This document shows positions 37,434 through 46,312 of a DNA stretch of 64,000 nucleotides, in pieces. Numbering within the stretch: the first letter of the stretch is position 1; the number at the start of each line of letters is the position of its first letter. The notes below the pieces were generated by a model that worked only from the letters and a program-made list of their open reading frames with translations, was not told the origin of the DNA and did no database searches. A program made the translations under genes and the position numbers. Source of the DNA: Candidatus Jidaibacter acanthamoeba (GTDB lineage Bacteria > Pseudomonadota > Alphaproteobacteria > Rickettsiales > Midichloriaceae); assembly GCF_000815465.1 (NCBI RefSeq), contig NZ_JSWE01000184.1, positions 1-64,000 of the forward strand, read 5' to 3'.

Positions 37434-38324
37434 ATGCCGCATACAAATCAGAAAATTACGGCTAATGAGGTTTCGGCGCTTATGTGTCCTGTCTGCGGCG
37501 GGGAAAAGCTCATCGGGTTTGAAAAATATTTAGGGTGTGCGAAAGGTCATATTTATGATAAAGCACGCCAGGGTTATGTGAATTTATTATCGGCCAATCA
37601 GAAAAACTCTAAAAACCCGGGTGATAACCGGATGATGGTGAAGAGCAGAGCAAAGTTTTTAAATGAAGGATATTACCAACCGATATCCAACACTTTAAAT
37701 ATGTTAATTACTAATGAATACTTAAAACCGGTAAAAGATAACTTTCATATAGCTGATATCGGCTGCGGAGAGGGGTACTATTTATCTAATTTAAAACAGC
37801 ATTTAGACAGCCATTTAAAAGTAAAAGCAAATTACTATGGAATTGATATTTCAAAAGAGGCGATAAAATTAGCTGCCGGGCATAATAAAGGGATTTTATG
37901 GTGTGTAGGGAGCGCAATTAAGCTACCCCTTCAAGAAAAGACAATAGATATAGCACTTTCCGTATTTGCCCCGCTTTATTTAAATGAATATCATAGGGTG
38001 CTTGCCGACATGGGCAGGTTAATTACTGTTACGCCTTCTACCCTACATTTAATAGAAATGAGAAATATATTATTTTCCTCTATTACCGAAAAAGAAAAAG
38101 ATAAATTAGTAAAAAAAGCAGAAGAATATTTTACACTTGAAAATTGTTTACCTCTTACCTTTAAATGCCGGATCGGCGTGCAGGAAGATATAGAAAGCCT
38201 GCTTGCTATGACTCCTTTTTATTTTAAATCGGGAGGTGAGAAAAAAGCAGAGCTACTTTCATTAAAAGAATTAACCGTGACGGTAGATGTAAAAATATCA
38301 GTTTTTAAAAAGCGAGGCGAATAA
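37434..38324 (+). CDS. RlmA-like 23S rRNA (guanine-N1) methyltransferase
   Basis: 296 residues. The N-terminal zinc knuckle MCPVCGGEKL...YLGCAKGHIYDKARQGYVNLL, with Cys-x2-Cys, Cys and His, followed by KNPGDNRMMVKSRAKFLNEGYY, is the signature of RlmA(I)/RlmA(II) enzymes. The SAM site is IADIGCGEGYYLSNL. It should methylate N1 of a guanine in helix 35 of 23S rRNA. The ATG follows TAGGAG at a good distance. Which of G745 or G748 is targeted cannot be told. Confidence 0.85.
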   Translation: MPHTNQKITANEVSALMCPVCGGEKLIGFEKYLGCAKGHIYDKARQGYVNLLSANQKNSKNPGDNRMMVKSRAKFLNEGYYQPISNTLNMLITNEYLKPVKDNFHIADIGCGEGYYLSNLKQHLDSHLKVKANYYGIDISKEAIKLAAGHNKGILWCVGSAIKLPLQEKTIDIALSVFAPLYLNEYHRVLADMGRLITVTPSTLHLIEMRNILFSSITEKEKDKLVKKAEEYFTLENCLPLTFKCRIGVQEDIESLLAMTPFYFKSGGEKKAELLSLKELTVTVDVKISVFKKRGE

Positions 38325-38442
38325 ACCGGCTAACAGCTATTTTTAAACTCCATGAATATATGCTCTCTTATCCAAATTACTTGCATTAACTTTTCGGTTA
38401 AATTAATATACCGAAAAATTTAAATTTAAAGTAGGATATATA

Positions 38443-38787
38443 ATGAGTTTATTTTCAGTAGCTTTTGCAGCGGATGCAACATCAGCAGCAACTCAGCAGC
38501 CTTCAATGCTCACCAGTTTTGCTCCCCTTGTTTTAATCATGGTGGTATTTTATTTTCTCCTTATTCGCCCGCAGCAAAAGAAAATGAAAGAGCATCAAGG
38601 GATGCTTAATAAAATCAGTAAAGGTGATAAAATAGTGACCTCAGGCGGAATTTTCGGGCAAGTTGTTAAAGTTGAAGAAAACAGCAACTATTTGGTTGTA
38701 GAAATTGCAGAAAACGTTAAAGTAAAAATTAAAAGAGAAAGCGTTTCTGAAGTTATAAATGAGCAAAACGCATTAAAAGCTGCTTAA
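38443..38787 (+). CDS. yajC: Preprotein translocase auxiliary subunit YajC
   Basis: 114 residues: an N-terminal hydrophobic helix ([31 protein letters not shown], the standard YajC block) and the [18 protein letters not shown] beta domain. YajC binds SecDF in the inner membrane and assists protein export and membrane insertion. It is followed nine bases later by the ferredoxin gene. secD/secF are not in the window. Confidence 0.96.
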   Translation: MSLFSVAFAADATSAATQQPSMLTSFAPLVLIMVVFYFLLIRPQQKKMKEHQGMLNKISKGDKIVTSGGIFGQVVKVEENSNYLVVEIAENVKVKIKRESVSEVINEQNALKAA

Positions 38788-38795
38788 GGGATAAG

Positions 38796-39137
38796 ATGCC
38801 TAAAATTAATTTTATTGTTAATGATGGAACTACCAAAACTATAGATGCGCCCTTAGGGCTCTCATTACTTGAGGTTGCTCATCAAAATGATATTGATTTA
38901 GAGGGAGCATGCGACGGTTCGCTTGCGTGCTCAACCTGCCACGTTATTGTGGATAAAGAGTTCTATGATATGTTACCCGAACCTTCTGAAGCTGAAGAAG
39001 ATATGCTCGATTTAGCATTCGGGCTTACCCGTACTTCAAGACTTGGATGTCAAATAATCGTGAGTGAAGATTTGGAAGGGTTAACGGTAACTTTACCGTC
39101 GGCGACAAGAAACATTATGGTTGATAAGAAGAGCTAG
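38796..39137 (+). CDS. fdx: [2Fe-2S] ferredoxin, adrenodoxin/ISC type
   Basis: 113 residues. Cluster ligands C39, C45, C48 and C85 are in [14 protein letters not shown] and RLGCQIIV, and the acidic interaction helix ([14 protein letters not shown]) is that of adrenodoxin-like ferredoxins that supply electrons for Fe-S assembly. Here it is next to nuoA rather than in an isc operon. The FNR at 16484 is a plausible electron donor. Confidence 0.93.
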   Translation: MPKINFIVNDGTTKTIDAPLGLSLLEVAHQNDIDLEGACDGSLACSTCHVIVDKEFYDMLPEPSEAEEDMLDLAFGLTRTSRLGCQIIVSEDLEGLTVTLPSATRNIMVDKKS

Positions 39138-39138
39138 T

Positions 39139-39504
39139 ATGCAACATATTCTAACAGATTATTTACCGATCTTACTTTTTTTAATACTAGCAGGAGGCTT
39201 GGCGTTTATAATGTCTATTCTGCCTTTTTTGCTTGCTACACTGCGAGGCGACAGTGAAAAATTATCTTCCTATGAGTGCGGATTTGAAGCATTTGATGCT
39301 CCCAGGAGTAAATTTGACGTTAGGTTCTATTTAGTTTCAATTTTGTTTATAATTTTTGACCTTGAAATTGCTTTTCTTTTTCCGTGGGCGATAGTTATAA
39401 GAGATATCGGGTTGCTCGGCTTTTGGTCAATGATAATTTTTTTAGTAGTGCTGACCATAGGTTTCATATATGAATGGAAAAAAGGCGCATTAGATTGGGA
39501 ATAA
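39139..39504 (+). CDS. nuoA: NADH-quinone oxidoreductase subunit A
   Basis: 121-residue membrane subunit of complex I with three helices. Marks: [39 protein letters not shown], the family's most conserved segment, with the redox-sensitive Cys of the loop. The start at ATG 39139 follows the ferredoxin stop after one base; an in-frame TTG upstream lies inside that gene and is unlikely. nuoB follows 15 bases after its stop. Confidence 0.96.
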   Translation: MQHILTDYLPILLFLILAGGLAFIMSILPFLLATLRGDSEKLSSYECGFEAFDAPRSKFDVRFYLVSILFIIFDLEIAFLFPWAIVIRDIGLLGFWSMIIFLVVLTIGFIYEWKKGALDWE

Positions 39505-39519
39505 AAGGGAGTAGAAAAA

Positions 39520-40050
39520 GTGACGTTAAGACCTATACCACCTGGAATTGAACAAGATGCTCTGCTTAATCAGGTTACTGATGAAATAAGTGACCGCGGT
39601 TTTGTTATAGCTCAGCTCGATAAGTTAGTAAACTGGGCGAGAACCGGTTCGCTTTGGCCGATGACTTTCGGGCTTGCCTGTTGTGCAGTCGAGATGATGC
39701 ATGTTGCTGCCAGCCGTTATGATCTTGATAGGTTTGGGCTTATATTCAGGCCTTCGCCAAGGCAATCGGACGTGATGATTGTTGCAGGAACGCTGACCAA
39801 TAAAATGGCACCTGCGCTGAGGAAAGTTTATGATCAGATGCCTGAACCGAGATATGTAATTTCTATGGGAAGCTGTGCAAATGGCGGAGGGTATTACCAC
39901 TATTCTTATTCGGTTGTGAGGGGGTGCGATAGGATTGTGCCCGTTGATGTTTATGTTCCCGGCTGCCCGCCTACAGCTGAGGCATTGCTTTACGGAATCC
40001 TTCAATTACAAAGAAAGATTAAAAGAACCGGAAAAGTTTTTGTTCGCTAA
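39520..40050 (+). CDS. nuoB: NADH-quinone oxidoreductase subunit B (N2 cluster subunit)
   Basis: 176 residues. It binds the terminal [4Fe-4S] cluster N2 that reduces quinone; ligands are in [10 protein letters not shown], the [11 protein letters not shown] loop and [14 protein letters not shown]. The start is a GTG at 39520 preceded by AAGGGAG. In most Rickettsiales nuoC, nuoD and nuoE follow directly; here coding stops and a hairpin and repeat element come next, so the rest of complex I must be elsewhere. Confidence 0.97.
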   Translation: MTLRPIPPGIEQDALLNQVTDEISDRGFVIAQLDKLVNWARTGSLWPMTFGLACCAVEMMHVAASRYDLDRFGLIFRPSPRQSDVMIVAGTLTNKMAPALRKVYDQMPEPRYVISMGSCANGGGYYHYSYSVVRGCDRIVPVDVYVPGCPPTAEALLYGILQLQRKIKRTGKVFVR

Positions 40051-40080
40051 TAAAGCCTTCATATTATAAGTTATAGTAAG

Positions 40081-40118
40081 AAGCACGCGCCTATCTGCCA
40101 TTTATGGCGAGTGTGCTT
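40081..40118 (+). terminator. Possible terminator hairpin after nuoB
   Basis: AAGCAC (40081-40086) pairs with GTGCTT (40113-40118) and the inner GCCA/TGGC stem closes a TTTA loop. The following TATAAAT is a poor U-tract, so termination strength is uncertain. At 40191-40207 there is an additional lone copy of the repeat-element end (TTCAACTTAATTTACT). Confidence 0.35.
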
Positions 40119-40257
40119 TATAAATGGCTATGTCATTTATACGTAAACTTAGTTTGTTTTTATAGTTCAACTATGCTCTCTATATGGAGGATATTCAACT
40201 TAATTTACTGCATATAGCATTGGTAATCTTTTCCTTATATTCGTTTACATCAAGAAT

Positions 40258-40485
40258 TATAGCCAATTAAGTTGAATACCTTACACATTTATTTTGATAG
40301 ATTTTAATTACCCTAATGACTTCTTTTCTGAAACTACTTAAATAATAATAGCGCACCCCTCCACCCCCCTTTAAAGGGGCAGCGCTCATAAAAATCATTT
40401 AATAATTTTTATGTATCTTTACTTTGTTATAAAGCACCCGGGTTGAATAAATGCTATTGTATGATTTATAACTTAATTTACTATA
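40258..40485 (+). repeat. MITE-like element, copy B
   Basis: Bounded by TATAGCCAATTAAGTT and AACTTAATTTACTATA. It contains GAATACCTTACACATTTATT, a GC-rich patch (GCGCACCCCTCCACCCCCC) and the CATAAAAATCATT/AATAATTTTTATG palindrome at 40387-40413, all matching copy A at 26264. It carries extra bases (about 40300-40340) absent from copy A. It lies between nuoB and a convergent acetyltransferase gene and fills most of the 459-base gap. Confidence 0.75.
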
Positions 40486-40509
40486 TTTCTTTTTGTTCAG
40501 ATTCAAAAA

Positions 40510-40932
40510 TCATAACCCCTTCTTTAAAAATATGCATTTAGAATTATAAGAATAACCTGCCCGCTCGAAATCACGTTCATATCCAAGTTTTTCATAAAAA
40601 CTCGAAGCCGCTTGAAAGCTTAAAGTAGTAACGGTTGCTAAATTACAGCCGACTTCACATCCATAGCTATGCACTCTTTCCATTAGCATTTTACCGAGCC
40701 CTTTATTTCTATACTCGGGATCAACCCAGAGTTGATCAGTATAAATTGCTCCGTAAATGACCGAACCGTTACAGCCTGCAATAATTTTTTCCCCATTTAC
40801 TTTTATAAAAAAAGCAAACGGGTAAGCTTCTTCACTTATTCCATATTTATTTGCTTCCTCATTAATTTTTCTTGTAAGAAAGTCAATATCTTCACCGGAA
40901 GGAGATAAAGTTTGTTCAATTATATATGTCAT
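40510..40932 (-). CDS. GNAT-family N-acetyltransferase
   Basis: 140 residues with the GNAT fold: LWVDPEYRNKGLGKMLMERVHSYG (acetyl-CoA pyrophosphate loop R/Q-x2-G-x-G) and the C-terminal FQAASSFYEKLGYERDF. The acceptor is unknown. The start overlaps the stop of the GyrI-like gene (ATGA), making it the last gene of mscL-gyrI-like-GNAT. Confidence 0.88.
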   Translation of the reverse strand: MTYIIEQTLSPSGEDIDFLTRKINEEANKYGISEEAYPFAFFIKVNGEKIIAGCNGSVIYGAIYTDQLWVDPEYRNKGLGKMLMERVHSYGCEVGCNLATVTTLSFQAASSFYEKLGYERDFERAGYSYNSKCIFLKKGL

Positions 40933-41420
40933 GACTTGATCCCTATATAAACATCAACTATAGTGTTATTCGGATCTTTGCTTCTTGCATCATAAATTTC
41001 AAAATCCGCCTGATAGTTGCGTATCCCGCCTAAATCAGCTCCCGACATTTGCCAAATTTGTTGCCAGGCATTTATAACCACATTAGGCATAGCTCCCGAT
41101 TGCGTAGTAAATTTTACATATGTTTGCGCAGGAATAGTATAGATATCCCATCCTTTCGATATATTATAGTAAGAAGTTACCTCTTCACCGATAAAGTAAG
41201 AATACTCCCCGTCCATATCACTTTCATATTCCGCATATAAACAAATTGTCGTACCAGGATTCTTCCGATCAGCTATTTTACTGGCAATTCGATTTTTAAA
41301 ATATCGCTCAATAGTTGTCCTTATTTTTGCAGTGCTCGAATTAAATTCAGCTTTATTACTTGTCCTTACTTTAATGCCAACCAACTTTATCTCATCTTGT
41401 GTAACTTTTGTTCTTTTCAT
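40929..41420 (-). CDS. GyrI-like / AraC effector-binding-domain protein
   Basis: 163 residues with the SOUL/GyrI-like fold: IKLVGIKVRTSN at the start, CLYAEYESDMDGEYSYFIGEEV in the middle, IPAQTYVKFTTQSG, and the C-terminal YQADFEIYDARSKDPNNTIVDVYIGIK strand. Stand-alone members bind small amphipathic ligands and can detoxify drugs or protect gyrase. No DNA-binding domain is fused. Overlaps mscL upstream and GNAT downstream by 4 bases each. Confidence 0.85.
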   Translation of the reverse strand: MKRTKVTQDEIKLVGIKVRTSNKAEFNSSTAKIRTTIERYFKNRIASKIADRKNPGTTICLYAEYESDMDGEYSYFIGEEVTSYYNISKGWDIYTIPAQTYVKFTTQSGAMPNVVINAWQQIWQMSGADLGGIRNYQADFEIYDARSKDPNNTIVDVYIGIKS

Positions 41421-41797
41421 GTTCCGTCCTTTTTGAGATTTCTGCTATCTTGCGGTGCTAATGAATAATGTAAACGGTTTACTTGCTTAATTACCAGAAA
41501 AATTACAGCTGAAGAAATTAAGAATTTGATGACATAATTAATAAATATTCCATAGGCTACCACCGGTGCTCCTGCATCTTTAGCAGACCTGAGGCTATCA
41601 TAATGCTTTCCGTTAAGAGCTATAAAGTAATTGGAGAAATCAATCCCTGCCGTCAACCAGCCGACTATCGGCATAATTATATCTCCTACCAGAGAATTTA
41701 GCATATTGTTGAAGGTAGCACCTATCATAATCCCGGCTGCAAGCTCAAATACATTGCCACGAGAAATAAAAGCTTTAAATTCTTCTATAAATGCCAT
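41417..41797 (-). CDS. mscL: Large-conductance mechanosensitive channel MscL
   Basis: 126 residues with the N-terminal amphipathic helix and TM1 (FKAFISRGNVFELAAGIMIGATFNNMLNSLVGDIIMP), the periplasmic loop, and TM2 (YGIFINYVIKFLISSAVIFLVIK). It forms a pentameric emergency valve against osmotic downshock. First gene of the three-gene minus-strand unit. Confidence 0.96.
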   Translation of the reverse strand: MAFIEEFKAFISRGNVFELAAGIMIGATFNNMLNSLVGDIIMPIVGWLTAGIDFSNYFIALNGKHYDSLRSAKDAGAPVVAYGIFINYVIKFLISSAVIFLVIKQVNRLHYSLAPQDSRNLKKDGT

Positions 41798-41867
41798 TAT
41801 TTACTCATATAATGTTTAAAGTTAAGTTAATTATATTTAATCCATAGTTTAAATCAACCTAGAGATG

Positions 41868-41936
41868 AAATAATTAAGGTAATTAAAGTCTTATCAAAAT
41901 AAATGTGTAAAGTATTCAACTTAATTGACTATAAAT
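41868..41936 (-). repeat. MITE-like element, partial copy in reverse orientation
   Basis: Read on the minus strand it gives TATAGTCAATTAAGTT, GAATACTTTACACATTTATT, then TTGATAAGACTTTAATTACC, closely following the left half of copy B. The other end cannot be placed; a weak GTTAAGTTAATTATA at 41820-41835 may be its remnant. It fills the gap between mscL and the acetyltransferase gene. Confidence 0.6.
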
Positions 41937-42025
41937 TTTATTAACACCTGTAAAATAACCTTTGCCTTGACAAAAAACAATATTTTATGCAGCTATAAAT
42001 AAAAAGTTGAAGAAGTATTATTAAA

Positions 42026-42676
42026 ATGAACCCGTTTAAAAGTTATCGTAATTCAATTGTAATTAAGGATCATATTAGATCTAAACATATAACCGCCGGC
42101 GACTATTCCTATTATTCAGGATATTATTACGGAAAGCCTTTTGAAGATTGCGTAATGTATTTGGATGAAGGAGACAATCTCCATGAGCTAGGTACCACCG
42201 ATCAACTTATTATTGGCAAATTTTGTTCAATTGCTACCGGTGTAAAATTTATGATGGGCGGCACGCAAGGGCATAACTATAATTGGATTGCTGCGTATCC
42301 TTTAGATGAGTTTGATGACGACTTCGACGGTTATACCGAGATTCCTCCTAAGGCTCACCGGTCAAAAGGTGATGCGGTTATCGGCAATGATGTTTGGATC
42401 GGAGCGGAAGTGCTTATTATGGGGGGAGTGAAAATTGCTGACGGGGCAGTGATAGGAGCAAGGTCGGTAGTCACTAAAGATGTCGGAGCTTATGAAATTT
42501 GGGCAGGAAACCCGAGTCGCTTAATTAAGAAGCGATTTAATGATAAAGATATTGAAAAATTACTCGAAATTAAGTGGTGGGATTGGGATCTTGCTACCCT
42601 GAAGCAAAACTTAAATTCTTTAAGAACTAGTGATGTGGAAGCCTTATGGAGTAAATTTAAAGAGGGAGGGTTGTAA
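42026..42676 (+). CDS. CatB-related xenobiotic O-acetyltransferase
   Basis: 216 residues with a left-handed parallel beta-helix: [21 protein letters not shown], the catalytic His in [43 protein letters not shown] and the closing [16 protein letters not shown]. This is the layout of chloramphenicol/streptogramin acetyltransferases of the XAT class and relatives acting on sugars. Drug resistance is possible but not shown. Confidence 0.88.
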   Translation: MNPFKSYRNSIVIKDHIRSKHITAGDYSYYSGYYYGKPFEDCVMYLDEGDNLHELGTTDQLIIGKFCSIATGVKFMMGGTQGHNYNWIAAYPLDEFDDDFDGYTEIPPKAHRSKGDAVIGNDVWIGAEVLIMGGVKIADGAVIGARSVVTKDVGAYEIWAGNPSRLIKKRFNDKDIEKLLEIKWWDWDLATLKQNLNSLRTSDVEALWSKFKEGGL

Positions 42677-42680
42677 GCAT

Positions 42681-42779
42681 AATTTTATTTGCGCTTATGA
42701 AAAAGCCGGGTTTAAGGCTGTGAAACAAGAGACTGATTTAAGTGTGGTATGGATGATCAAGGAACGTAATGATGCGTAA
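42681..42779 (+). pseudogene. C-terminal remnant of an AAC(6')-like GNAT acetyltransferase
   Basis: Five bases after the CatB-like gene, one frame reads NFICAYEKAGFKAVKQE and then DLSVVWMIKERNDA before a stop. The N-x3-AYEKAGF segment is the typical last motif of aminoglycoside 6'-N-acetyltransferase-like GNATs. The rest of the gene, including the acetyl-CoA loop, is missing, having been replaced by the CatB-like gene. The stop overlaps the start of the next gene. Confidence 0.6.
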
Positions 42780-43497
42780 AAAACCACTAAGTGTAATCAA
42801 AAAGTTAATCGATAAGCGCTATAGTGATGCAAAAGCAGTCTTTTGGGGAGGCTCCGTTTCACGCGGGCTAGGTACTAATACTTCCGATTTGGATATTATC
42901 ATAGTTTATGAGCAGATATCTAGTTCTTACCGAGAGGCTTTTATCTATGAAAATTGGCCAATCGATGCCTTTATTCATGACCCTGAAACTTTGGGAGTAT
43001 TATTTAAAAAGATAAAGGAAATAGGGATATGTGGTACTATGGAAATGATTATAAACGGAAAAGAAATAATGCTTGAGTCAAATTTCTCAAAACGCATTAA
43101 GGATTCTACCCGAGAAAAATTTGATCTTAAACCCTTAGCCTGGGAAAAGAAAGAAATTGATAATGAGCGTTTTTTAATCACTGATTTACTTGATGATATT
43201 CTTTATCCCAATTCACGTGCAGAACAGATTGCTTCCACTGCCAAGCTTTATGAGCAGCTGGCACGCTTTTATTTTAGAGCGCAAAATAAATGGAGTGCAA
43301 GCGGGAAATCAATTTTGCGTTATTTAGAAAAAGATAATTCTAATATTGCTTATGAATATTCACATGCGTTTGAAAAAGCGTTTCAAGGTGGGGATGTTCA
43401 GGATTTAAAAAACTTAGTCACTAAACTGCTTGCTCCATATGGCGGATTACTTTGGGATGGTTTTAGGTTTGATATACCGAAAGCTAAAATCATATAA
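42769..43497 (+). CDS. Nucleotidyltransferase-domain protein (aminoglycoside adenylyltransferase-like)
   Basis: 242 residues. The N-terminal domain has GGSVSRGLGTNTSDLDIIIV, i.e. the GS-x(8-9)-S-D-x-D metal site of pol-beta-type nucleotidyltransferases, with a further IDAFIHD segment. The C-terminal half (about 110-240) is helical as in ANT(9)/ANT(3'') drug adenylyltransferases. AAGGA lies 7 bases before the ATG; ATG 42772 is an alternative. It overlaps the GNAT remnant. The substrate is unknown. Confidence 0.82.
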   Translation: MMRKKPLSVIKKLIDKRYSDAKAVFWGGSVSRGLGTNTSDLDIIIVYEQISSSYREAFIYENWPIDAFIHDPETLGVLFKKIKEIGICGTMEMIINGKEIMLESNFSKRIKDSTREKFDLKPLAWEKKEIDNERFLITDLLDDILYPNSRAEQIASTAKLYEQLARFYFRAQNKWSASGKSILRYLEKDNSNIAYEYSHAFEKAFQGGDVQDLKNLVTKLLAPYGGLLWDGFRFDIPKAKII

Positions 43498-43589
43498 AGA
43501 TAAATATTTATAAAAATTTAACTTCCAATGTAATTTAGTTTTATCTATTTGTATGCTTTTTGCAAAGCTATATAGATAAAGAGGAAAGG

Positions 43590-45077
43590 ATGGGTAGAAA
43601 AAAAAGCCATAAATCAAATAATACTACTTATAAAAATAGAGAAGATAAAAAAGAAGAGCTCCCGTTTGCAAATAATGAAAACGTAAAATTTTTTATGTTG
43701 GCGGCGCTTAATGGAGTAAGGAGGAAAGGGATAGTTTCCCTTAAAGGAAGCGAAGTTAGGGGATTGGAAGAGATATTTTCTGCTGAAATAAGCGCAAAAT
43801 TAAGAGACAGAGGTAATAATATAAACGGATTAAAAAATCTGTTTTTAAACTTCCGATTAAGAAATGAAGACAAAAAAATGTTTATAAGAAATTTTTTACT
43901 TAATGAGAATAAAATTGGTAGTCCGTGCCCTAATAGAGAAGCGGTAATAAACCTGTTACTTAGTAAAGGATGTGAAGGAAATGCAGCTTTGATAACAAAG
44001 GAAGCCCCTCTTGAAGTCATTAGGCAGCTGATACGACATGGAGTTAATGTTAACAGCATTACACCTTCATATTACACTCCGTTGCATGCAGCGGTAGAAT
44101 CATGTGATATTAATAAGATTACTTACTTATTAGAGGAAGGAGTAAAGTATAACTATTCGGATACAACCTTTGGTACTGCACTGCACCTAGCAATCAGAAA
44201 AGAAATTTTTACGAATAATAAACCTTATTATATAGCCCAATTTTTAATCAATGCTTTAAAGGAAAAAAAATTTGAGTGGAACACTAAAGACAATGACGGT
44301 AACAGTGTATTAGTCCTGGCTGCAAAAATGAGGACTTCCGAGCTTGTTGAAATGTTATGTTCCTTAAAAGAAAAAGGGCTAAATATTAATGAAAAGGATA
44401 AGGAAGGAAGAACAGCCCTTCATATAGCTTGTGCACTCGGTGATATAAGAGCTGCGCATGCTTTGATTGAAGCAGGTGCTGGTATTAACGTTGCGGATAA
44501 TTGTAAAAGAACACCGTTACATTATGGGGTTTTGAGAAGTGAACTTGTTAGAAGTTTATTAAAAGAAGTGGGTATTAACCCAGAAAGGGATGAAAAAGCT
44601 CTTAGTAATTTTTTCCAAATGTCGAATGGGCAAAATTTTGAACGTCCGGGTGGAAATGTTTTCGTCAAAAAAAGTCGGTTAATAATTTTTGAAACAGGAT
44701 GTTTTGAGGAAAAATATATTAAAAAATTTTACAGTGATGAGCAAATAAAGTTTCAAATTAGTATACTAACCGGAAGCTCATTAATTAATGCATGTATGTT
44801 CGGGCATGAGAAGGTGGTAGATCTTTTGCTTGATTATGGGGCAAATCGTAATGCTTGTAATATTAATAACAATACGCCCGTTCAAATTATAAAGAGAGAT
44901 AAGGAGAAAGGTGCAGAGATAGATAAGGTAGCAGCAAACTTAATTGAAAAAGTATTAACAAGAGATAAGGATAGAGAGTTGGGTGAAGAAGGCAGTTTTG
45001 CTCCCGATAGAGGTAAGATGCTTTGGACAGAGCATATCAGAAGGCAAAAATATATAGAATATAAAGCCGAAAGATGA
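43590..45077 (+). CDS. Ankyrin repeat protein (large)
   Basis: 495 residues. A basic N-terminus (MGRKKSHKSN) is followed by ankyrin repeats covering about 100-325 (NSITPSYYTPLHAAVESCDINKITYLL, NDGNSVLVLAAKM, EGRTALHIACALGDIRAAHALIEAG, KRTPLHYGVLRSELVRSLL) and one more near 405-440 (GSSLINACMFGHEKVVDLLLDYGAN). The C-terminus is MLWTEHIRRQKYIEYKAER, matching the shared tail. Start at ATG 43590 is set by GAGGAAAGG at 43580-43588. Probably a secreted host-binding protein; secretion is inferred. Confidence 0.88.
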   Translation: MGRKKSHKSNNTTYKNREDKKEELPFANNENVKFFMLAALNGVRRKGIVSLKGSEVRGLEEIFSAEISAKLRDRGNNINGLKNLFLNFRLRNEDKKMFIRNFLLNENKIGSPCPNREAVINLLLSKGCEGNAALITKEAPLEVIRQLIRHGVNVNSITPSYYTPLHAAVESCDINKITYLLEEGVKYNYSDTTFGTALHLAIRKEIFTNNKPYYIAQFLINALKEKKFEWNTKDNDGNSVLVLAAKMRTSELVEMLCSLKEKGLNINEKDKEGRTALHIACALGDIRAAHALIEAGAGINVADNCKRTPLHYGVLRSELVRSLLKEVGINPERDEKALSNFFQMSNGQNFERPGGNVFVKKSRLIIFETGCFEEKYIKKFYSDEQIKFQISILTGSSLINACMFGHEKVVDLLLDYGANRNACNINNNTPVQIIKRDKEKGAEIDKVAANLIEKVLTRDKDRELGEEGSFAPDRGKMLWTEHIRRQKYIEYKAER

Positions 45078-45179
45078 AGCAACTAAGCTATTATAATTAT
45101 AAAAAAATAATACCTGAGTAAGGTTATGGGTTATTGTTAACGATTTGTTAACAATTGGTATGTGTATAATGAAATACAT

Positions 45180-45258
45180 GAAGCGGGGGAGTCTATCAAG
45201 TAGATAGGAGGCTTCGTTTTAAAGTCAGGTGTTTTTTGGGGGAGAAGCTCCTGACTTT
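45180..45258 (+). terminator. Tandem stem-loops (terminator and second hairpin)
   Basis: First: GAAGC (45180-45184)/GCTTC (45211-45215) with inner CTATC/GATAG around AAGTA, followed by GTTTT. Second: AAAGTCAGG (45221-45229)/CCTGACTTT (45250-45258), a perfect 9-bp stem followed by ATTCATTTATT. They lie between the ankyrin gene and kdsD, so probably a terminator pair, with the second possibly in the kdsD leader. Confidence 0.6.
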
Positions 45259-45328
45259 ATTCATTTATTTATCATACAATATTTTTATGCTATACTGCCA
45301 AAAATTTTACAGATAAAAAAAGGCAGTC

Positions 45329-46309
45329 GTGAATATCCAAGATATTAATCAATTTAAATTATCTGATGAAAATATAGCCCGCCAAGTGATTAAAGGCGAG
45401 ATCCAAGGGCTTCAGGATCTATTATCGGAAATTAACCAGAACTTTACTAATATCATTGATGAAATATATGCTATTACCGGTAGAGTAATTGTAAGCGGTA
45501 TGGGGAAAAGCGGACACATAGCGCGGAAAATTGCTGCAACTCTTGCTTCTACGGGCACGCCTGCAATATATATTCATCCCGCCGAGGCAGGTCATGGCGA
45601 TCTCGGTATGATAACCGTTAACGATATTGTAATTTTACTTTCTAATTCAGGGGAGACTCCGGAGCTTGCTCCCATCATTGATTATTGTAAACGATTTTCA
45701 ATAAAAATTATTGGTATCAGCAGAAAGAAATGCTCAACCCTTTCAAATGCCGCCTTTATTCCCGTAGTGCTGCCTGCAACGCCAGAAGCTTGTGATATAA
45801 TGGCTCCTACTACTTCTGCAGTTATGATGATGGCATACGGTGATGCTATAGCAGTTGCATTATATAAAAGACGAGGTTTTACCGATTCCGATTATAGAGT
45901 GTTCCATCCGGGGGGAAACATCGGAGCCAAATTATTAAGGCTCAAAGATTTAATGCATAAGGATAAAGAAATTCCGTTAATTAATTATAATGAAACTGCT
46001 TTTGAAGCAATATTAACTATGACAAGCAGGAGGTTAGGATGCGTCGGCGTATTAAATGAAGTCGGCTTACTTATGGGGATTATTACCGATGGGGATCTAA
46101 GGAGAAATATGGATTTAAATTTTAAACAAACTAAAGTGACTATGGTAATGACTGCTGATCCTATTACCCTGCATGAGGATAAGTTAGCCTCGGAAGCTTT
46201 AGGAATTATGAATTTAAAAAGCATTACAGTAATATTTATAGTAAATGATGAAAATAAACCTGTAGGGGTTATTCATATACATGATCTTTTAAGGGCTGGT
46301 GTTGTTTAG
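45329..46309 (+). CDS. kdsD: D-arabinose-5-phosphate isomerase (KdsD/KpsF/GutQ family)
   Basis: 326 residues: a SIS domain (VIVSGMGKSGHIARKIAATLASTGTPA, HPAEAGHGDLGMI, LLSNSGETPEL) and two CBS domains (about 205-325). It converts ribulose-5-phosphate to arabinose-5-phosphate, the first step to Kdo for LPS. The start is a GTG at 45329 preceded by AAAGGCAG. lptC follows after three bases, so this is an LPS operon and implies Kdo-containing LPS. Confidence 0.95.
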   Translation: MNIQDINQFKLSDENIARQVIKGEIQGLQDLLSEINQNFTNIIDEIYAITGRVIVSGMGKSGHIARKIAATLASTGTPAIYIHPAEAGHGDLGMITVNDIVILLSNSGETPELAPIIDYCKRFSIKIIGISRKKCSTLSNAAFIPVVLPATPEACDIMAPTTSAVMMMAYGDAIAVALYKRRGFTDSDYRVFHPGGNIGAKLLRLKDLMHKDKEIPLINYNETAFEAILTMTSRRLGCVGVLNEVGLLMGIITDGDLRRNMDLNFKQTKVTMVMTADPITLHEDKLASEALGIMNLKSITVIFIVNDENKPVGVIHIHDLLRAGVV

Positions 46310-46312
46310 AAT

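Noticed and set aside
40051-40257. Remnant of nuoC after nuoB
   Set aside because: No frame in this stretch gives nuoC-like protein sequence.
42769-43497. MNT/HEPN toxin-antitoxin pair
   Set aside because: The nucleotidyltransferase has its own helical C-terminal domain and no HEPN gene is adjacent.
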